DNA from: Nothophaeocryptopus gaeumannii
Lineage: Eukaryota; Ascomycota; Dothideomycetes; Mycosphaerellales; Mycosphaerellaceae
Length of the DNA stretch: 64,000 bases
Reading direction: 5' to 3'
Assembly (NCBI GenBank): GCA_031771865.1
Contig: JASISA010000019.1
Coordinates: 1,544,050 to 1,608,049 of the forward strand
In this document: positions 54,230 through 64,000 of the stretch, piece by piece
Layout of the letters: each line of letters starts with the position of its first letter
How positions within the stretch are numbered: the stretch's first letter is position 1
The notes under the pieces: model-generated
What the model was told of the DNA's origin: nothing
Seen by the model: the letters and a program-made list of their open reading frames with translations, nothing else
Database searches by the model: none
Program-made: the position numbers and the translations under genes

Positions 54230-56340
54230 ATGACTTTCTTTGACGAGCTTGCCGAGAAAATGGGAGATGACCACTGGAACGAATGGAAACAACAGCTTCT
54301 CGGGCAACGTAGGCTTCTCAAATGCTTACTTCCGAGATTCGGCATTCTGAGATACATCTGTCGTGTTCTCCTCCCATCCAGTTCGGCAGCTTGAGAACGA
54401 AATCGACAGCCGCATGCATATAACCCTGACCTCCCGCGATGTATTTCTCAACGCCTAGGGCATACTCCTCGAAATGCTTTTGGTCTAGCCACCCATGCAA
54501 CCCACGACGATCCACATGATATTCAACGGCCTTGTTGAAGGTGATATTAACAACACGCGGCGAGCTTACATGGGCTTCATCATCCGAGACATGACAACAT
54601 TGACCCTAGGGTCCTTCTTCAATCGACTGGTCCAGTTCGCTTCCGCTTGGTTCGTAGTGTCAACAGCTGCTAGTAAAGTCCTTCGCAGCAATCTGTCCGG
54701 CTGGACTAAACAGTTGTCGCCTGAGCAGCTGACTATCACTTCTCTCTGAAGGGAAACCGATGTCATCACAAAGCAAGGAGGAAACATCCAGTTTTGATGA
54801 ACAGCTCTTCCCGAGGTCACTTTTCTCAAGGCAGAAGTCGATCAGGCAGAGAAAACAGCTGCAACAGGACCGTATAGATCTGGCTCAGAAGAGTAGCGAG
54901 GCTTTGACCATGAAATCTCGGATTGACGCGACCCTGAAGCAGGCAGAGTGCATCCAGTCTGAGACTGCGCTTCCCAATATCGCTTCCCTCAAGTCAGAAC
55001 TCGGCAAAGTGGAGGAACAGCTAGAGCGAATTCATCAAGATCTAGCTTAGAACAGTAGCGAGATTCTGTCTGTGAAATATCACATTGATGCGACCCGGGA
55101 TCGAGTCGTCGCCGTCCAAGGACAGATTGACGGGGCAGAAGACTTTCAACTACTGCTGGACGAGCTCTCCGAAAGGAAGGAAAATCTTGCAGGCGTGCAA
55201 AGCTGATTCGCAAAGGAGGCATGTGAAACTGTCATCGCCAAGCAAGAAATTGGGATTCTGCAAGTCCAGTTCGAACGAGTCACCAAGAATCTAGACAACC
55301 TGGAGGACCCTCGAGATACACGAGCAAGTGTACAAAAAATATATATTGCCAAGCTTCAACGATAGAAACAAAAAAGTAGCGGTCGTGCAGCAATGCTGGG
55401 ACTCGTTCAAAAGCACAATCATCCCACTGCTTGGCCTGGACTGTTCGAAGATTGCTCAAAATGGCATCGAGGAGACGATCTAGACTCTTCTATGTCCTTT
55501 GCATCCAGTACCCAATCCAGTAGCGGTTGGCAGCCCATCAATGTTGAACTGGAATATATCCGTAATTGGCGATCTTCAGGATCACATCTTCCAGGTCCCC
55601 GGTGGCCCTTCGGCCGGTAAGCTTCCATGGTATGGCATGCCTGTCATTTGGGCGCCTGTCCTTACAGTCGGCCTACTCAGATCAAGCACTGCTGGGCTTG
55701 ATTGAGATCTTCACCGCATGGGCACTTGCCATGCCAATACCGTTTACTAATCTCGAAACCAACATGCTGCACATGTGTATCGATCGTGCTCTCTCTCGCG
55801 ATTTTGATGAGAGCTCCAACACCACGCCGTACCAATACCTCCTCTCGCTCTTGGTCCCAATGCGTCTAGACCGTCGAGATAGCATTGAAGTTTGTGCCCT
55901 CACACTTTGACCAACAATGGGCTGTCGCAGCGCTGGAAAGACTGGAATCCATCGCATGCAATGTCGAGCCAGTGGTGATGGTCGTCCAACTTTTATGCGG
56001 GCATGCATCTCTGGACCTGGTGTGATTCAGGGCCTGGAGCCACAGTGCCATCCCTTTAGTGTTTGTACAGAAGCATTGCTGCATCTAGCATCTCTTTCGC
56101 GACCACGTTAACCAACTACTTGAATTTCGTTGCCTTGTGCGTTGCACAAGTCGCACACGCCAGGCTCCTCTTCTTATCGTCACGCTCGTGGCATGCCCAT
56201 CTCAGTCCTGTCTGTCGTCAGTACAATGGACTAACGAAAGCATACTGGCGAATGATCATACCCATTGCTCGAGTATCATCAACGAAAGCTACACTACCCG
56301 GTCATTGAGTTTGTCCAGCCGCCCTTATAGCAGCTAGGTA
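54230..56340 (+). pseudogene. Decayed coiled-coil protein gene
   Basis: Protein-like segments follow each other on the + strand but change frame and meet stops. From 54230 there is MTFFDELAEKMGDDHWNEWK. Near 54495-54749 a hydrophobic stretch appears (FFNRLVQFASAWFVVSTA). The frame at 54760-55050 is a 96-residue coiled coil. Then come AVVQQCWDSFKSTIIPLLG (about 55385), LLGLIEIFTAWALAMPIPF (about 55690) and HFDQQWAVAALERLESIACN (about 55905), each in a frame broken by stops. The coiled-coil part is internally duplicated, and the second copy has TAG where the first has CAG. No family was recognised. The minus strand at 54318-54515 also reads plausibly, so the exact extent is uncertain. Confidence 0.45.
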
Positions 56341-56469
56341 GTCGGAGATCACGCGTTCACACATCTTGACTTAACGGTTTGAAGCTTTAGTGGCATGTAT
56401 CGAGCCGATTCCTGTTTCTGTCGGGGCATTACGGCAAATTTCTCCATGGCAGTGTGACGATAATACTCG

Positions 56470-58717
56470 TCATGCATCTAGCCACGGTGCATTCCACTGA
56501 TCCCACAGCATCATGTTCGCTGGAGAAAGCCACTGCTGCGGTTGAAATTGATTGATGATGTCATCCCACTCACTGTTGGTGTCGGGCGTATCATCCTGTT
56601 GCTGTCCAAGGAGCGGATAAGGAGATCGGAGATTTGCAGTATTGCGATCGTTGTGATTTTCGCTTGTCGGCGACAGCAGATGTTCGTGAGCATTGTCAGG
56701 GTTCCGTACGCGCGAACTGAGAGGCACAGATTATTAGTTTATGATCGTACGCAGGTTGGGACGAATCAGCCTCACAGAAAGTAGCGTAATGCTGGCGCAG
56801 CCTTTGCACATATGCTGCTCACCTCAACCATGCCGTCAAAAGTCTTCAGAGTGTCGTGCAGCAATTCGTAGTCTTGGTCGTTGCCTTCACGGTCATTCGA
56901 CAAAATCGCCAATAGCGCAGTGGCAGCGTGAAAAGCATGAAAGCTACCAAGTCCATGCGCATACCATCTGAACGGCGCCAACTCTGGAGATTCGTTCAGT
57001 GTTCGGTGGCCTGTGAGCAGCTGTCTGGCACTTTCGATGCACCGCTGGCGAGACCATTGCGTAGGCGCATGATCTACGCCTCGTGCCATAAAGTGTTTGT
57101 GATGCAGGAGGAGAATCAAATGGTTGCTGTACAAGCGAAGAATGTTCACGTGTGCCCGATGGTATACGGGTAGCGTCATTGCTTGCGTGTCATCAGAGTA
57201 TCGCAGCTCTAATGAGCTTCGCTCTTGTTGAATCAGTGCATCAATGCTCCAAATGGTATCAAGCCGTGGAGCAGCAACCGCAAGCACTTTGTCGCAAATC
57301 TCCGAACAGATATCGTAGAGGCGGAATTTTAGAAGCAAGTAGGTCATTTGTGTCGCTTTTCCCGATGTGCTCGGAACGCCAGCGGTGAGATCTCCATCGT
57401 TCACGTCCGCTGGGGGTTTCGAATTGCCACGGAGAGCAGTGTGCGGAAGTCCCAAATGGCCTAGCGAGGTATCTTGGGACGTATATAGCATCATGAGACC
57501 AGCCCAGCATCTTCGGCGTTCTTCCGACCTCAGCGTATCCAAGCCAAGCAGCTCTGGATCGACGTGGCATCCGATGCTCAGTGCAAGATGGTGCGTGAGA
57601 CCTAGTAGCGTCCACGTCGGGCCATGGGTATGGCCAATGCCGTAGATGAGAATAATCAAGGCTTGCAATGTAGTGACGCTGTGATTCCATAAATAGTTGT
57701 CCTCATCTAGGCATCTCAGAGCCGCGGCACGGTACCGCTGGCAGAGATCTGCCATCTTCTGGGAGGCGCTCCGTTGCCGGCTCAGATCACGTAGCAGATG
57801 GTCGTCGGCCGGGAGAGCTATACATGCTATTGCAAGGATGGCATACAGAAGGCCCAGCCAAGCTAGCGGGATCGACTCTGGATTGTCTAGGAATGAGGCG
57901 TACTGCTCGTGGAAGGTAGGATCGTGCAAAATGTGGAAGAGGGAGGCGAACGACGAGAAGTAAGTTCGAACCAACGTAGAGCACGCTTCCGTAGGCGGAA
58001 GTGGCTGCAACAACTCTTGCAAAGATCTTGAGCGGCTTCCAAAGGGAGCTGAAGTTGCGGTATCGTCGTTCGACAGGGTCGCATTGCTCGGGTTCCATCC
58101 AGCGTGGTATGGTATGAAGCGAACCTAGACATTGGTGTCAATGCTGTTCTAGACGAAAGTGGGATCGCCACGCAAATTGCCAGCTTGGAGAATGTGTGTA
58201 GTGTACTTACGTGGCCGGAGTCAGTCGATCGCAGTGTGCCACGCAAGTCGCCCAGGGCATCTACGATGAAATTAGTGAGCAATCGAGTCCCTCCCTAGTC
58301 CTCTTCAGGATTCCTCCTGTCGGCGGCAGCCACGTTGTTCGTACCGTGAGCAATATAGTCGCGAGGAAGTTCCGGTACCACTGGACTAGCCCCGGCAGGT
58401 GAAGGGTGATATGTGTTATGGGATTGAGCCTGAGCCTGCAGCAGCTTCTCCAGCTTTCTCACCCGGTCTGCGAGCTCGACGCTTGCGCCACCGGGCGGGG
58501 CGTTGGATGCTTCACTTGAGAGCGGCGAGATAGGGGTCCTGGCATACATGTCGGTGCCGCCTTGAGCAGGCCTGGGTCGTGCGGCATACCGACATTCATT
58601 GACGAGGCCTCGTCTGCGACAGGTGTCACACGGTGCCGCATCGCGAGTACACCGGATTTTCCGGAGGCGACACGGCTCACAGGATACAGGTTGACGGCGA
58701 GCTCGAGCCGCCGACAT
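56470..58717 (-). CDS. Zn(II)2Cys6 transcription factor, four exons
   Basis: Exons, in reading order: 58717-58345, 58260-58211, 58124-56776 and 56716-56470, giving 672 residues. The introns are 84, 86 and 59 nt. The first (GTACGA...CGTAG with a CACTAAT branch) removes an apparent in-frame TAG at 58295-58297. The cluster is VSCEPCRLRKIRCTRDAAPC followed by DTCRRRGLVNEC (C-x2-C-x6-C-x6-C-x2-C-x8-C). A short coiled coil follows (ELADRVRKLEKLLQAQAQ). The body is a Fungal_trans middle homology region (CSTLVRTYFSSFASLFHILH, then RRCWAGLMMLYTSQDTSLGH), and the tail is aromatic/acidic (WDQWNAPWLDA). It lies beside an amidohydrolase, a cytochrome b5-like protein and a GPR1-type transporter, which it might control. 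Confidence 0.88.
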
Positions 58718-59042
58718 TATTGCGCGCGCAGTCGCCAAGGCGGGAAAGAAATATTGATGCACTCGCACAATTGACTCAAAGCACGAAAACCTGTCTAGAA
58801 TACATATGCAGGCGGGGCGCGCGGAGGCCGAGGAGGAGGAGGAAAACACGGAGAACGCGGAGCGTCAGCTGACCGAGCACGTAGCCGGCGCTAGAACTAG
58901 AACTATTGTATGTACAGGCTAAACTTGATTCCGAATCACCAGTCTTTCGGTATGAATAATTATACTTCGATTCAGTCAAGAGCATTGTCGAAGAGCCTGA
59001 GTTCTATCGGATGTACTACCAATGGCCATGCACTACATTGTA
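58718..59042. other. Intergenic, no gene seen
   Basis: About 325 bases separating two genes on the minus strand; contains the regulator's promoter. A (GAGGAG)-type purine run is present near 58829-58842. Confidence 0.5.
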
Positions 59043-60895
59043 CTAATATTGCTTCTGCATAGCTGGCTTCACCTCGGGCATGTCCCAATCAGGCACGATG
59101 ACATGCTTGTTGCCATCTTGCCCAGCAACCGGAGGAGGTACGTACTCCTTCCGGCCGGCCTTGTGCACACGGCCATTGATACAGATAATGTTCAACCGGT
59201 CGTGATCTTGTAGTACGGTGATATCTTCGAGCGGGTTGCCGTCCACGAGGATACAGTCGGCGAAGTAGCCAGGCCTTACCTGGCCAAGCTCGTGGCCACG
59301 CATGAGGAGTGCGGCTACACCCCGAGTCGCGGCTATGATGGCTTCGTGCGGCGTGAATCCGAGGAGATTGACAAAGTGTTCCAGATCACGAGCGTATGTG
59401 CCATGCGGAGTCCATGCTGTGCGGCTCGTCAGCGGGAGTCATGCTATCCAAAAGGCAATGCCGGGTTCAGGAAGTCCATGTCGAGCAGCAAAGCTGACTT
59501 ACCAAAGCCGTAGTCGCCACCTGGCAAGACCACGATGCCTCGGCGGTGCATTTCTCGCAGCCCAGCAATCGCTGCGTCGAGTTCCTTCTTGTAGCCGACG
59601 TCTTCGGCTTTGCTATGCGGGTACCCGAAGGCTTCTGCTTCGTACAATGTGGCGATGAGCCAATTGATAGCTGGAGCCACGACATGCTTCGTCTTGTTCT
59701 TCTCTAGCATATCCATACCTTGACTGGTTCAGTATCTTGCACAGGAATCAGAGTTTTTGAGCTTCATTACCTTCATCATCGATGTACGAAGCATGATAGA
59801 TGACATCGACGCCATGCTTGACGCCTGGGCATTGATTAGTGAATACAGTAGACCATCATCGATTACCGCACTTACACATCTTCACTGAATCTCTGGCCCG
59901 CGCGTGAGCGCAGAGTCGCTTGCCGGCTTTGTGTGCTTCATCGACACATGCAGCGGTCTCTTCGTCCGTGAAGTAACAGTCCTGCGCAGAGCGAATCTCC
60001 GTGATCTAATATATAAGTCAGCATGGTGCCGGATCTTCTTTGCAACCTACACGACTCGCCTCTTCTCCAGACATGACAAGCTTGATGTTGTCGACGCCGA
60101 GTTCGACGTGCTCGCGGATCACCTCTCGCATCTCGTCTGGCCCGTCTGCGAAGGCAGTGATCCCGCCCACCAGCTCACCATCTCGCCGTGCCATCTCCTG
60201 CCCATTGGCCAGGTACCTCGGTCCAGATATATCTCCCGCATTGATGGCATCTCTAATCACGATATCTAACCGCTTCTTTGCGGAAGCGGCTCCAAAGCAC
60301 CTGCTGCGTGTCAGTAGGAGTCGACCAACCAGTGGCGTTCTGAATAGTGATCACATTGTGTAGCCAGAGTCCAAGAAGCACTGCGCACTTCGCATGGTCA
60401 AAAGCGTGTGTTCTTCCACTCCGAGCTCGCCCAGACGATCAAGGTCGCCTCCATTCCATGTGAAGTGGGTGTGTGCATCTCCAAGCCCAGACATAAATGT
60501 CCGGCCGCGGCCATTAAATATGCGGACATTGGGGCTTTTCTTCAGCTCTTCCAAATGAGGCACTTCTCCTACGGCAGCAAATTTCTCGCCTGCACTCGTC
60601 AGCGACTGGCACTTCTCAGGCTTCTCTTGCGTATGTGGCCTTTACCCTCAATAAAAATATCACCACGATACGGCTCTCGTCCAGAGGAATCCAAGATATT
60701 CACATCCAGAAACAATATCTTTGACTCTGGGTGCGTGCCGAAAATGCCGTATTCCTTCGGCTCGAGGTTCTTATCGAATTCCACCGCATCAATGGTGGCG
60801 ATATTGGCAGGCGTGCCGGTGAGCTTGCTCTTTGGAAGATCTGTGGTGTCTGTGGGCCAAGACACTGGCGGCTCTTCGATACGTGCTGGTGCCAT
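59043..60895 (-). CDS. Amidohydrolase (imidazolonepropionase/prolidase-like superfamily), seven exons
   Basis: Exons, in reading order: 60895-60646, 60589-60355, 60300-60051, 60005-59876, 59824-59771, 59718-59503 and 59416-59043, giving 502 residues. Six introns of 45-86 nt all keep phase. The metal-dependent amidohydrolase barrel is well marked: MSGLGDAHTHFTWNGG (HxH), a VDNIKLVMSGEE strand, the KRLCAHARARDSVKM and DVIYHASYIDDEGMDM metal/active-site segments, and LPGGDYGFAWTPHGTYARDL after the last join. The C-terminus returns to the composite beta domain (GYFADCILVDGNPLEDITVL). It is a cytosolic hydrolase of C-N bonds in cyclic or peptide-like substrates; the substrate is unknown. It is divergent from the cytochrome b5-like gene. 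Confidence 0.9.
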
Positions 60896-61324
60896 ATTGC
60901 TGTCTCAATACCGTTGCCAGTGTATGGGCCACGAGTGTTTCGAGAATTTCGAGGCTAGGGAAAGACAAGGATGACTCAACCAATTTGCTAGTAGCATCCT
61001 CCCCACTGAGCTTTGCCATCCTTTAAAATGCCTCGATGCGCGCTACGATCTGTGGAAAGACTGGCGGATGTGAGGAGTTCCCCGCAACTTGGCCATGTGG
61101 TTGGTTCTTACAGGGTCTAGCCAGCGCATGCGCACGGAGAAGAGGAAGTTTGGCATGCTCCGCCCCGTCATCTCCGCAACATTCAGCGATGAGAAGAATG
61201 GCCACGACTACTCCGTCTAGTCTGCTATCTTATTACAGCCGAGGCTCTACACGCAACTGTATGCATTGGGTCACAGGATATCAGCAACTCTGTACCAACA
61301 CCGACTTCTGCCGTGAAGAGAATC
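60896..61324. other. Divergent promoter region
   Basis: About 430 bases between the amidohydrolase and cytochrome b5-like starts. Overlapping short frames on both strands show no family features. Confidence 0.45.
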
Positions 61325-61801
61325 ATGGGCTGGCTTAGGCTAAACCACACAGATCATGTTATCGCATCTCAACGCCGAAAACATATCATCGAGCTCAAAT
61401 GCGAAGATGAGGCAATACACATCGAGCGAACAAGCGAGCCAGAAACAGACGTGGTGTATTCCAAGCAACCTTGGAACGTGCCAACAGAACAATTGCCCTT
61501 TATACCAGCCGACACAGTACGGAATAGCAAGAATCATCCCGACAAACTTTGGATCGTAGTCGATAGCGCTGTCTACGACTGTACAGACTTTGTGAACCAG
61601 CATCCTGGCGGCAAGACCGTCATCGAAAGCTTCCGGGGCGAGGACTGTTCGTGGCAGTTTTGGCGATTTCACAATTCCGAACACATGCGGAGAGATGGTG
61701 TACCACTAAGAATTGGACGGACAGAAGGAGTGAAGAATCGCTTTAGGGAGCCGCTGAAGTTTCGAGGATTAAGAAGGCTCGGTGCAGATGATGCTCAGTG
61801 A
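61325..61801 (+). CDS. Cytochrome b5-like heme-binding domain protein
   Basis: 158 residues from the ATG at 61325 (MGWLRLNHTDH). The cytochrome b5 core lies at about residues 75-140: KLWIVVDSAVYDCTDFVNQH followed by PGGKTVIESFRGEDCSWQFW, then RFHNSEHM. The HPGG His and the His 24 residues later have the spacing of the two axial heme ligands. There is no membrane anchor and no fused reductase or desaturase domain, so it would be a soluble electron carrier or sensor. The N-terminal ~70 residues have no recognised domain. It is divergent from the amidohydrolase. Confidence 0.8.
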   Translation: MGWLRLNHTDHVIASQRRKHIIELKCEDEAIHIERTSEPETDVVYSKQPWNVPTEQLPFIPADTVRNSKNHPDKLWIVVDSAVYDCTDFVNQHPGGKTVIESFRGEDCSWQFWRFHNSEHMRRDGVPLRIGRTEGVKNRFREPLKFRGLRRLGADDAQ

Positions 61802-62059
61802 TATTGGATGGGACGGGGCGACTCGTTTGTTGTCTCGCGCACATATCGCTCAAGGCATGAGCGCGCAAGAGCAAGCAGAGCCAACATTGGCAAATTTGTG
61901 TGACCTGTTAGGCTACATGGCCAGAGCCCAGGTGGGCAACACTCTAACAGTACTGATATGTACATGTGCGAGAACTGATGGCGATCAATACCGCGAGATT
62001 TATTCTTCCTTTTACAACTCCCATTATTTCTCCACCGCTCCAGCTTCTTGAACCTGAAA
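61802..62059. other. Short convergent intergenic region
   Basis: About 260 bases between the 3' ends of the cytochrome b5-like and transporter genes. Confidence 0.5.
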
Positions 62060-62853
62060 TCAGTCCTGTTTGTACATTGCGAACGTCGGCAGCTCAAACG
62101 GAGTCAGTCCGCCAGCAAATAAACCTGCACAACCAGCCCAGTCTGGAAACACCTGTTAGTAATGGATGAACGATGACGAAGCGTGGTCATTCACATACAG
62201 CTGAAAAATGCAACAAGGAAGCCGAAAGAGTTCGCTGCGATCAAGGTCGAGCTGCTGTTGACCATGTAGCCGACAGCAAGCAAGATCAGATCGATGTCCA
62301 GGAAGAAGAGCGTCAGGAAAAGTACCCATGAGCTCCTGATGGCCGCAACGGTGAAGATCATGGTAAGAATGAACCACGCCCAGCAGAACATGCCCAAAGC
62401 ATTGTAAAAGTCGGGCAACAATTCACCAGTCGTTTTGTCCGTGTACGCTGCTAAGATACCAGTCCCTGGGATGTATATCATTGCATAGCTGAAGTTGAAG
62501 GCCGCGTAAGATGGAAAGACGGTCGCGCCGAAGGAGTTGCCAGCGACAAACTCCATGATGCCGGAGATGAATTGACAGACACCACCGAAGAACATGATGA
62601 CTCCGACCAGAATGTTTGGGATTTGGATCCCACGGACGTGGACCCCGAGAATCGAGATCAGGAAGATGCCCGTCGCGAAAGAGAGCAGACCGAGAGGCGC
62701 AGGATTGGCAAACTTGCGGTGGACCACTGGCAAAGCAGGCTGGCTTCGGTCGGCGACGTGGCCACCTGCGGTGCGAACTTGCTCGAGAGTAAAGGTTTCG
62801 CTGTTGGCCTCTGCCTTCGGAGCATGATCATAAGAGTTGTTGAGGGCTGACAT
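62060..62853 (-). CDS. GPR1/FUN34/YaaH-family acetate/ammonium-type transporter, two exons
   Basis: Exons 62853-62199 and 62142-62060 join across a 56-nt GTATGT...CAG intron with an ACTAAC branch, giving 245 residues. The family signature NPAPLGLLSFATGIFL begins the membrane part, followed by IMFFGGVCQFISGIMEFVAG and SFGATVFPSYAAFNFSYAMI. Six hydrophobic helices are visible. The second exon adds the last helix and tail (SYWAGCAGLFAGGLTPF, ending FAMYKQD). Members are plasma-membrane transporters or sensors for acetate and related small organic acids, or ammonium export. The location next to an amidohydrolase and a regulator would fit uptake or export of a small acid or amine. Confidence 0.9.
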
Positions 62854-63249
62854 CTTGGATACGTTTTTTGCTCAACGAAGGAAGTTGGTGTACAAGCAGG
62901 GTTGATGAAACGCAAAGCGTTCAGCGAACATACTTCGGGGTGCATGTGGTATATGTTTGACGGGTCGTGATCCATCTGCTGATTTCGCCAGCATAACGTC
63001 TCCGTGCGCCTGATGAAATGAGAGTCTTCCCATGTCGATGCTTTCTGCACGCTGAGGTGGGGTCCCCACGGGGTGTTTCTCCAGGGCCAAACCATATCAG
63101 GTCTGGCCTGTTCCATCTCCGCAACGTCTCGTCCGCGATCTCCGCGATCTCCGCGTCAAGGGTGGAAACGTATCCATCCTCCGCTCCATCTCCGGCACTC
63201 TACTAGTGCGATCTCTTATTAGGCGGTATGTCCGCCGTAGCTGCGGTAC
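62854..63249. other. Intergenic before the RIP-mutated tract
   Basis: About 400 bases with normal composition. Short frames only. Confidence 0.5.
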
Positions 63250-63735
63250 CCTACGCAATAGCTTAGAAGAAGTATTTCGACTACTAACTAAGTCTTAAAA
63301 AGCTATAAGCTTTACCTCTTAAACCTCTTAAACGAAATAGACTAAGTATAGTAATATAACGACTAATAGTAGTAGAAGCGGTAGTATCGACGCTTACTCT
63401 CTAACTAACTACTATTCGTATATCGACCCTAGAATATAGTATAAGCGTAAGGGCTCGCTCGACGAAGCCTCGAATACTATCTAGCTACTTATATATAAGT
63501 TAGGTACTCCTCTCTTAACTCTATATAAGACTATCTAGATTAGTAAAAGTAGTATCGAGCCTACTAGAGAGCCTATATCTCGCTTATAGGTTAAATTACT
63601 ATCTCTAATTAATAGACGAGACGTTCTCTATATAGGGTAGAACTACGCGAAATACGCGAAAGAGTTTAATAAGTTAGGCTAACGTATTCTATAAGCGAGC
63701 TACTTATAGAAGCGAGCTAGTTAATTTTCCTTAGT
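63250..63735. mobile_element. RIP-mutated relic of a repeated element
   Basis: Composition changes abruptly near 63250. For almost 480 bases CA and TG dinucleotides are virtually absent while TA is very frequent (for example TATATATAAGTTAGGTA) and CG survives (CGCGAAATACGCGAAAGAG). This is the signature of C-to-T change at CpA on both strands by repeat-induced point mutation. Normal composition returns at about 63736. The original element is not recognisable by eye; no terminal repeats were seen. Confidence 0.8.
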
Positions 63736-63739
63736 ATAA

Positions 63740-63949
63740 CTAAGAACGAATTTGGGGAGGCGGCATTCCCAAAACCTCAGAACATACGGGACCTATCAAG
63801 GCAATACACGCATCCAAAGCACGGCTACACGCCGCTGTTGGCGGGTGCGCAGTCAGCGCTCGAAAATACTGATTCTCAGCATCAGAGAAGAAGAATTCTC
63901 TGCCAAGCATGGCCAGTGCACAAGGCTGTGCTGCCTCAGGCACAGACAA
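63740..63949 (-). CDS. Unidentified 3' gene fragment at the window edge
   Basis: An open frame of about 80 codons without its own ATG, reading PEAAQPCALAMLGREFFFSD and ending AALIGP-like sequence then PPPQIRS-stop. The composition (Ala/Pro/Cys-rich) is protein-like. The stop lies only a few bases from the RIP-mutated tract, so the C-terminus may be truncated by the inserted element. The 5' part would lie beyond the window. Function unknown. Confidence 0.35.
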   Translation of the reverse strand: MSVPEAAQPCALAMLGREFFFSDAENQYFRALTAHPPTAACSRALDACIALIGPVCSEVLGMPPPQIRS

Positions 63950-64000
63950 CGGACTAGAAACCCATTTCAGAGTTTACTGAAGAAACTACTACAGGCAGAG

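Noticed and set aside
54318..54515. Minus-strand frame with protein-like sequence inside the decayed locus
   Set aside because: It conflicts with the + strand series of segments and cannot be extended by clear splice sites; noted as uncertainty instead.
58295..58297. Premature TAG in the zinc-cluster regulator
   Set aside because: An 84-nt intron with good branch and acceptor removes it and keeps phase.
61036..61338. 100-codon frame upstream of the cytochrome b5-like gene
   Set aside because: It lies in a divergent promoter, overlaps the real start in another frame and has no family features.

Overview
The window looks like chromosomal DNA of a filamentous ascomycete (Pezizomycotina), possibly a Dothideomycete. 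The class is an inference; the fungal assignment rests on what is visible: spliced genes with introns of mostly 45-100 bases (GT...AG, CTAAC/CTGAC-like branch sites), three Zn(II)2Cys6 regulators, MDM10 of the ERMES/SAM machinery, a GPR1/FUN34/YaaH transporter, a sedolisin-type protease and a short tract with the signature of repeat-induced point mutation (RIP). Exon joins were worked out by hand from reading phase, splice signals and conserved family motifs; no alignment was run. I found no tRNA, rRNA or CRISPR.

Layout. 1-12.3 kb: the 3' end of a large gene with a degenerate AAA module and a RyR domain, an ankyrin protein, the mitochondrial phosphate carrier, a sedolisin with two in-frame stops, MDM10, a small GPI-type secreted protein and a cystinosin-like PQ-loop transporter with a damaged splice acceptor. 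12.3-17 kb: a zinc-cluster regulator whose DNA-binding domain is split over three exons (one only 28 nt), with a large imperfect palindrome just upstream, and two small hypothetical genes. 17.1-25.4 kb: one very large gene for the B-block subunit of TFIIIC. 26.4-31 kb: MFAP1 (spliceosome) head-to-head with a CCDC137-like basic protein, then a 62-residue protein made of four near-identical 12-residue repeats, and a short coiled-coil protein. 32-36.3 kb: a damaged zinc alcohol/polyol dehydrogenase, a zinc-cluster regulator and a Ure2p-type glutathione transferase. 36.4-51.9 kb: PRP18 head-to-head with SAP18, an ELO fatty-acid elongase with a long C-terminal tail, a hydrophilin-like protein, an NTF2-like protein, a CmcJ/AsaB-type oxidoreductase, a membrane-anchored GH16 glucanase and a large F-box protein. 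52-56.3 kb: a gene-poor stretch, then a decayed coiled-coil gene. 56.4-62.9 kb: a zinc-cluster regulator, a seven-exon amidohydrolase, a cytochrome b5-like protein and a GPR1/FUN34/YaaH transporter, which may form a small catabolic neighbourhood. 63.2-63.7 kb: a RIP-mutated relic next to a clipped ORF at the right edge.

How it fits together. Housekeeping functions (TFIIIC, PRP18, SAP18, MFAP1, MDM10, phosphate carrier) have intact frames. The apparent lesions fall in accessory metabolic genes (sedolisin, cystinosin-like transporter, dehydrogenase). The most unusual object is the four-repeat GTWYVSC microprotein at 29706-29894: its repeats differ mainly at synonymous positions, which points to selection on the peptide itself.
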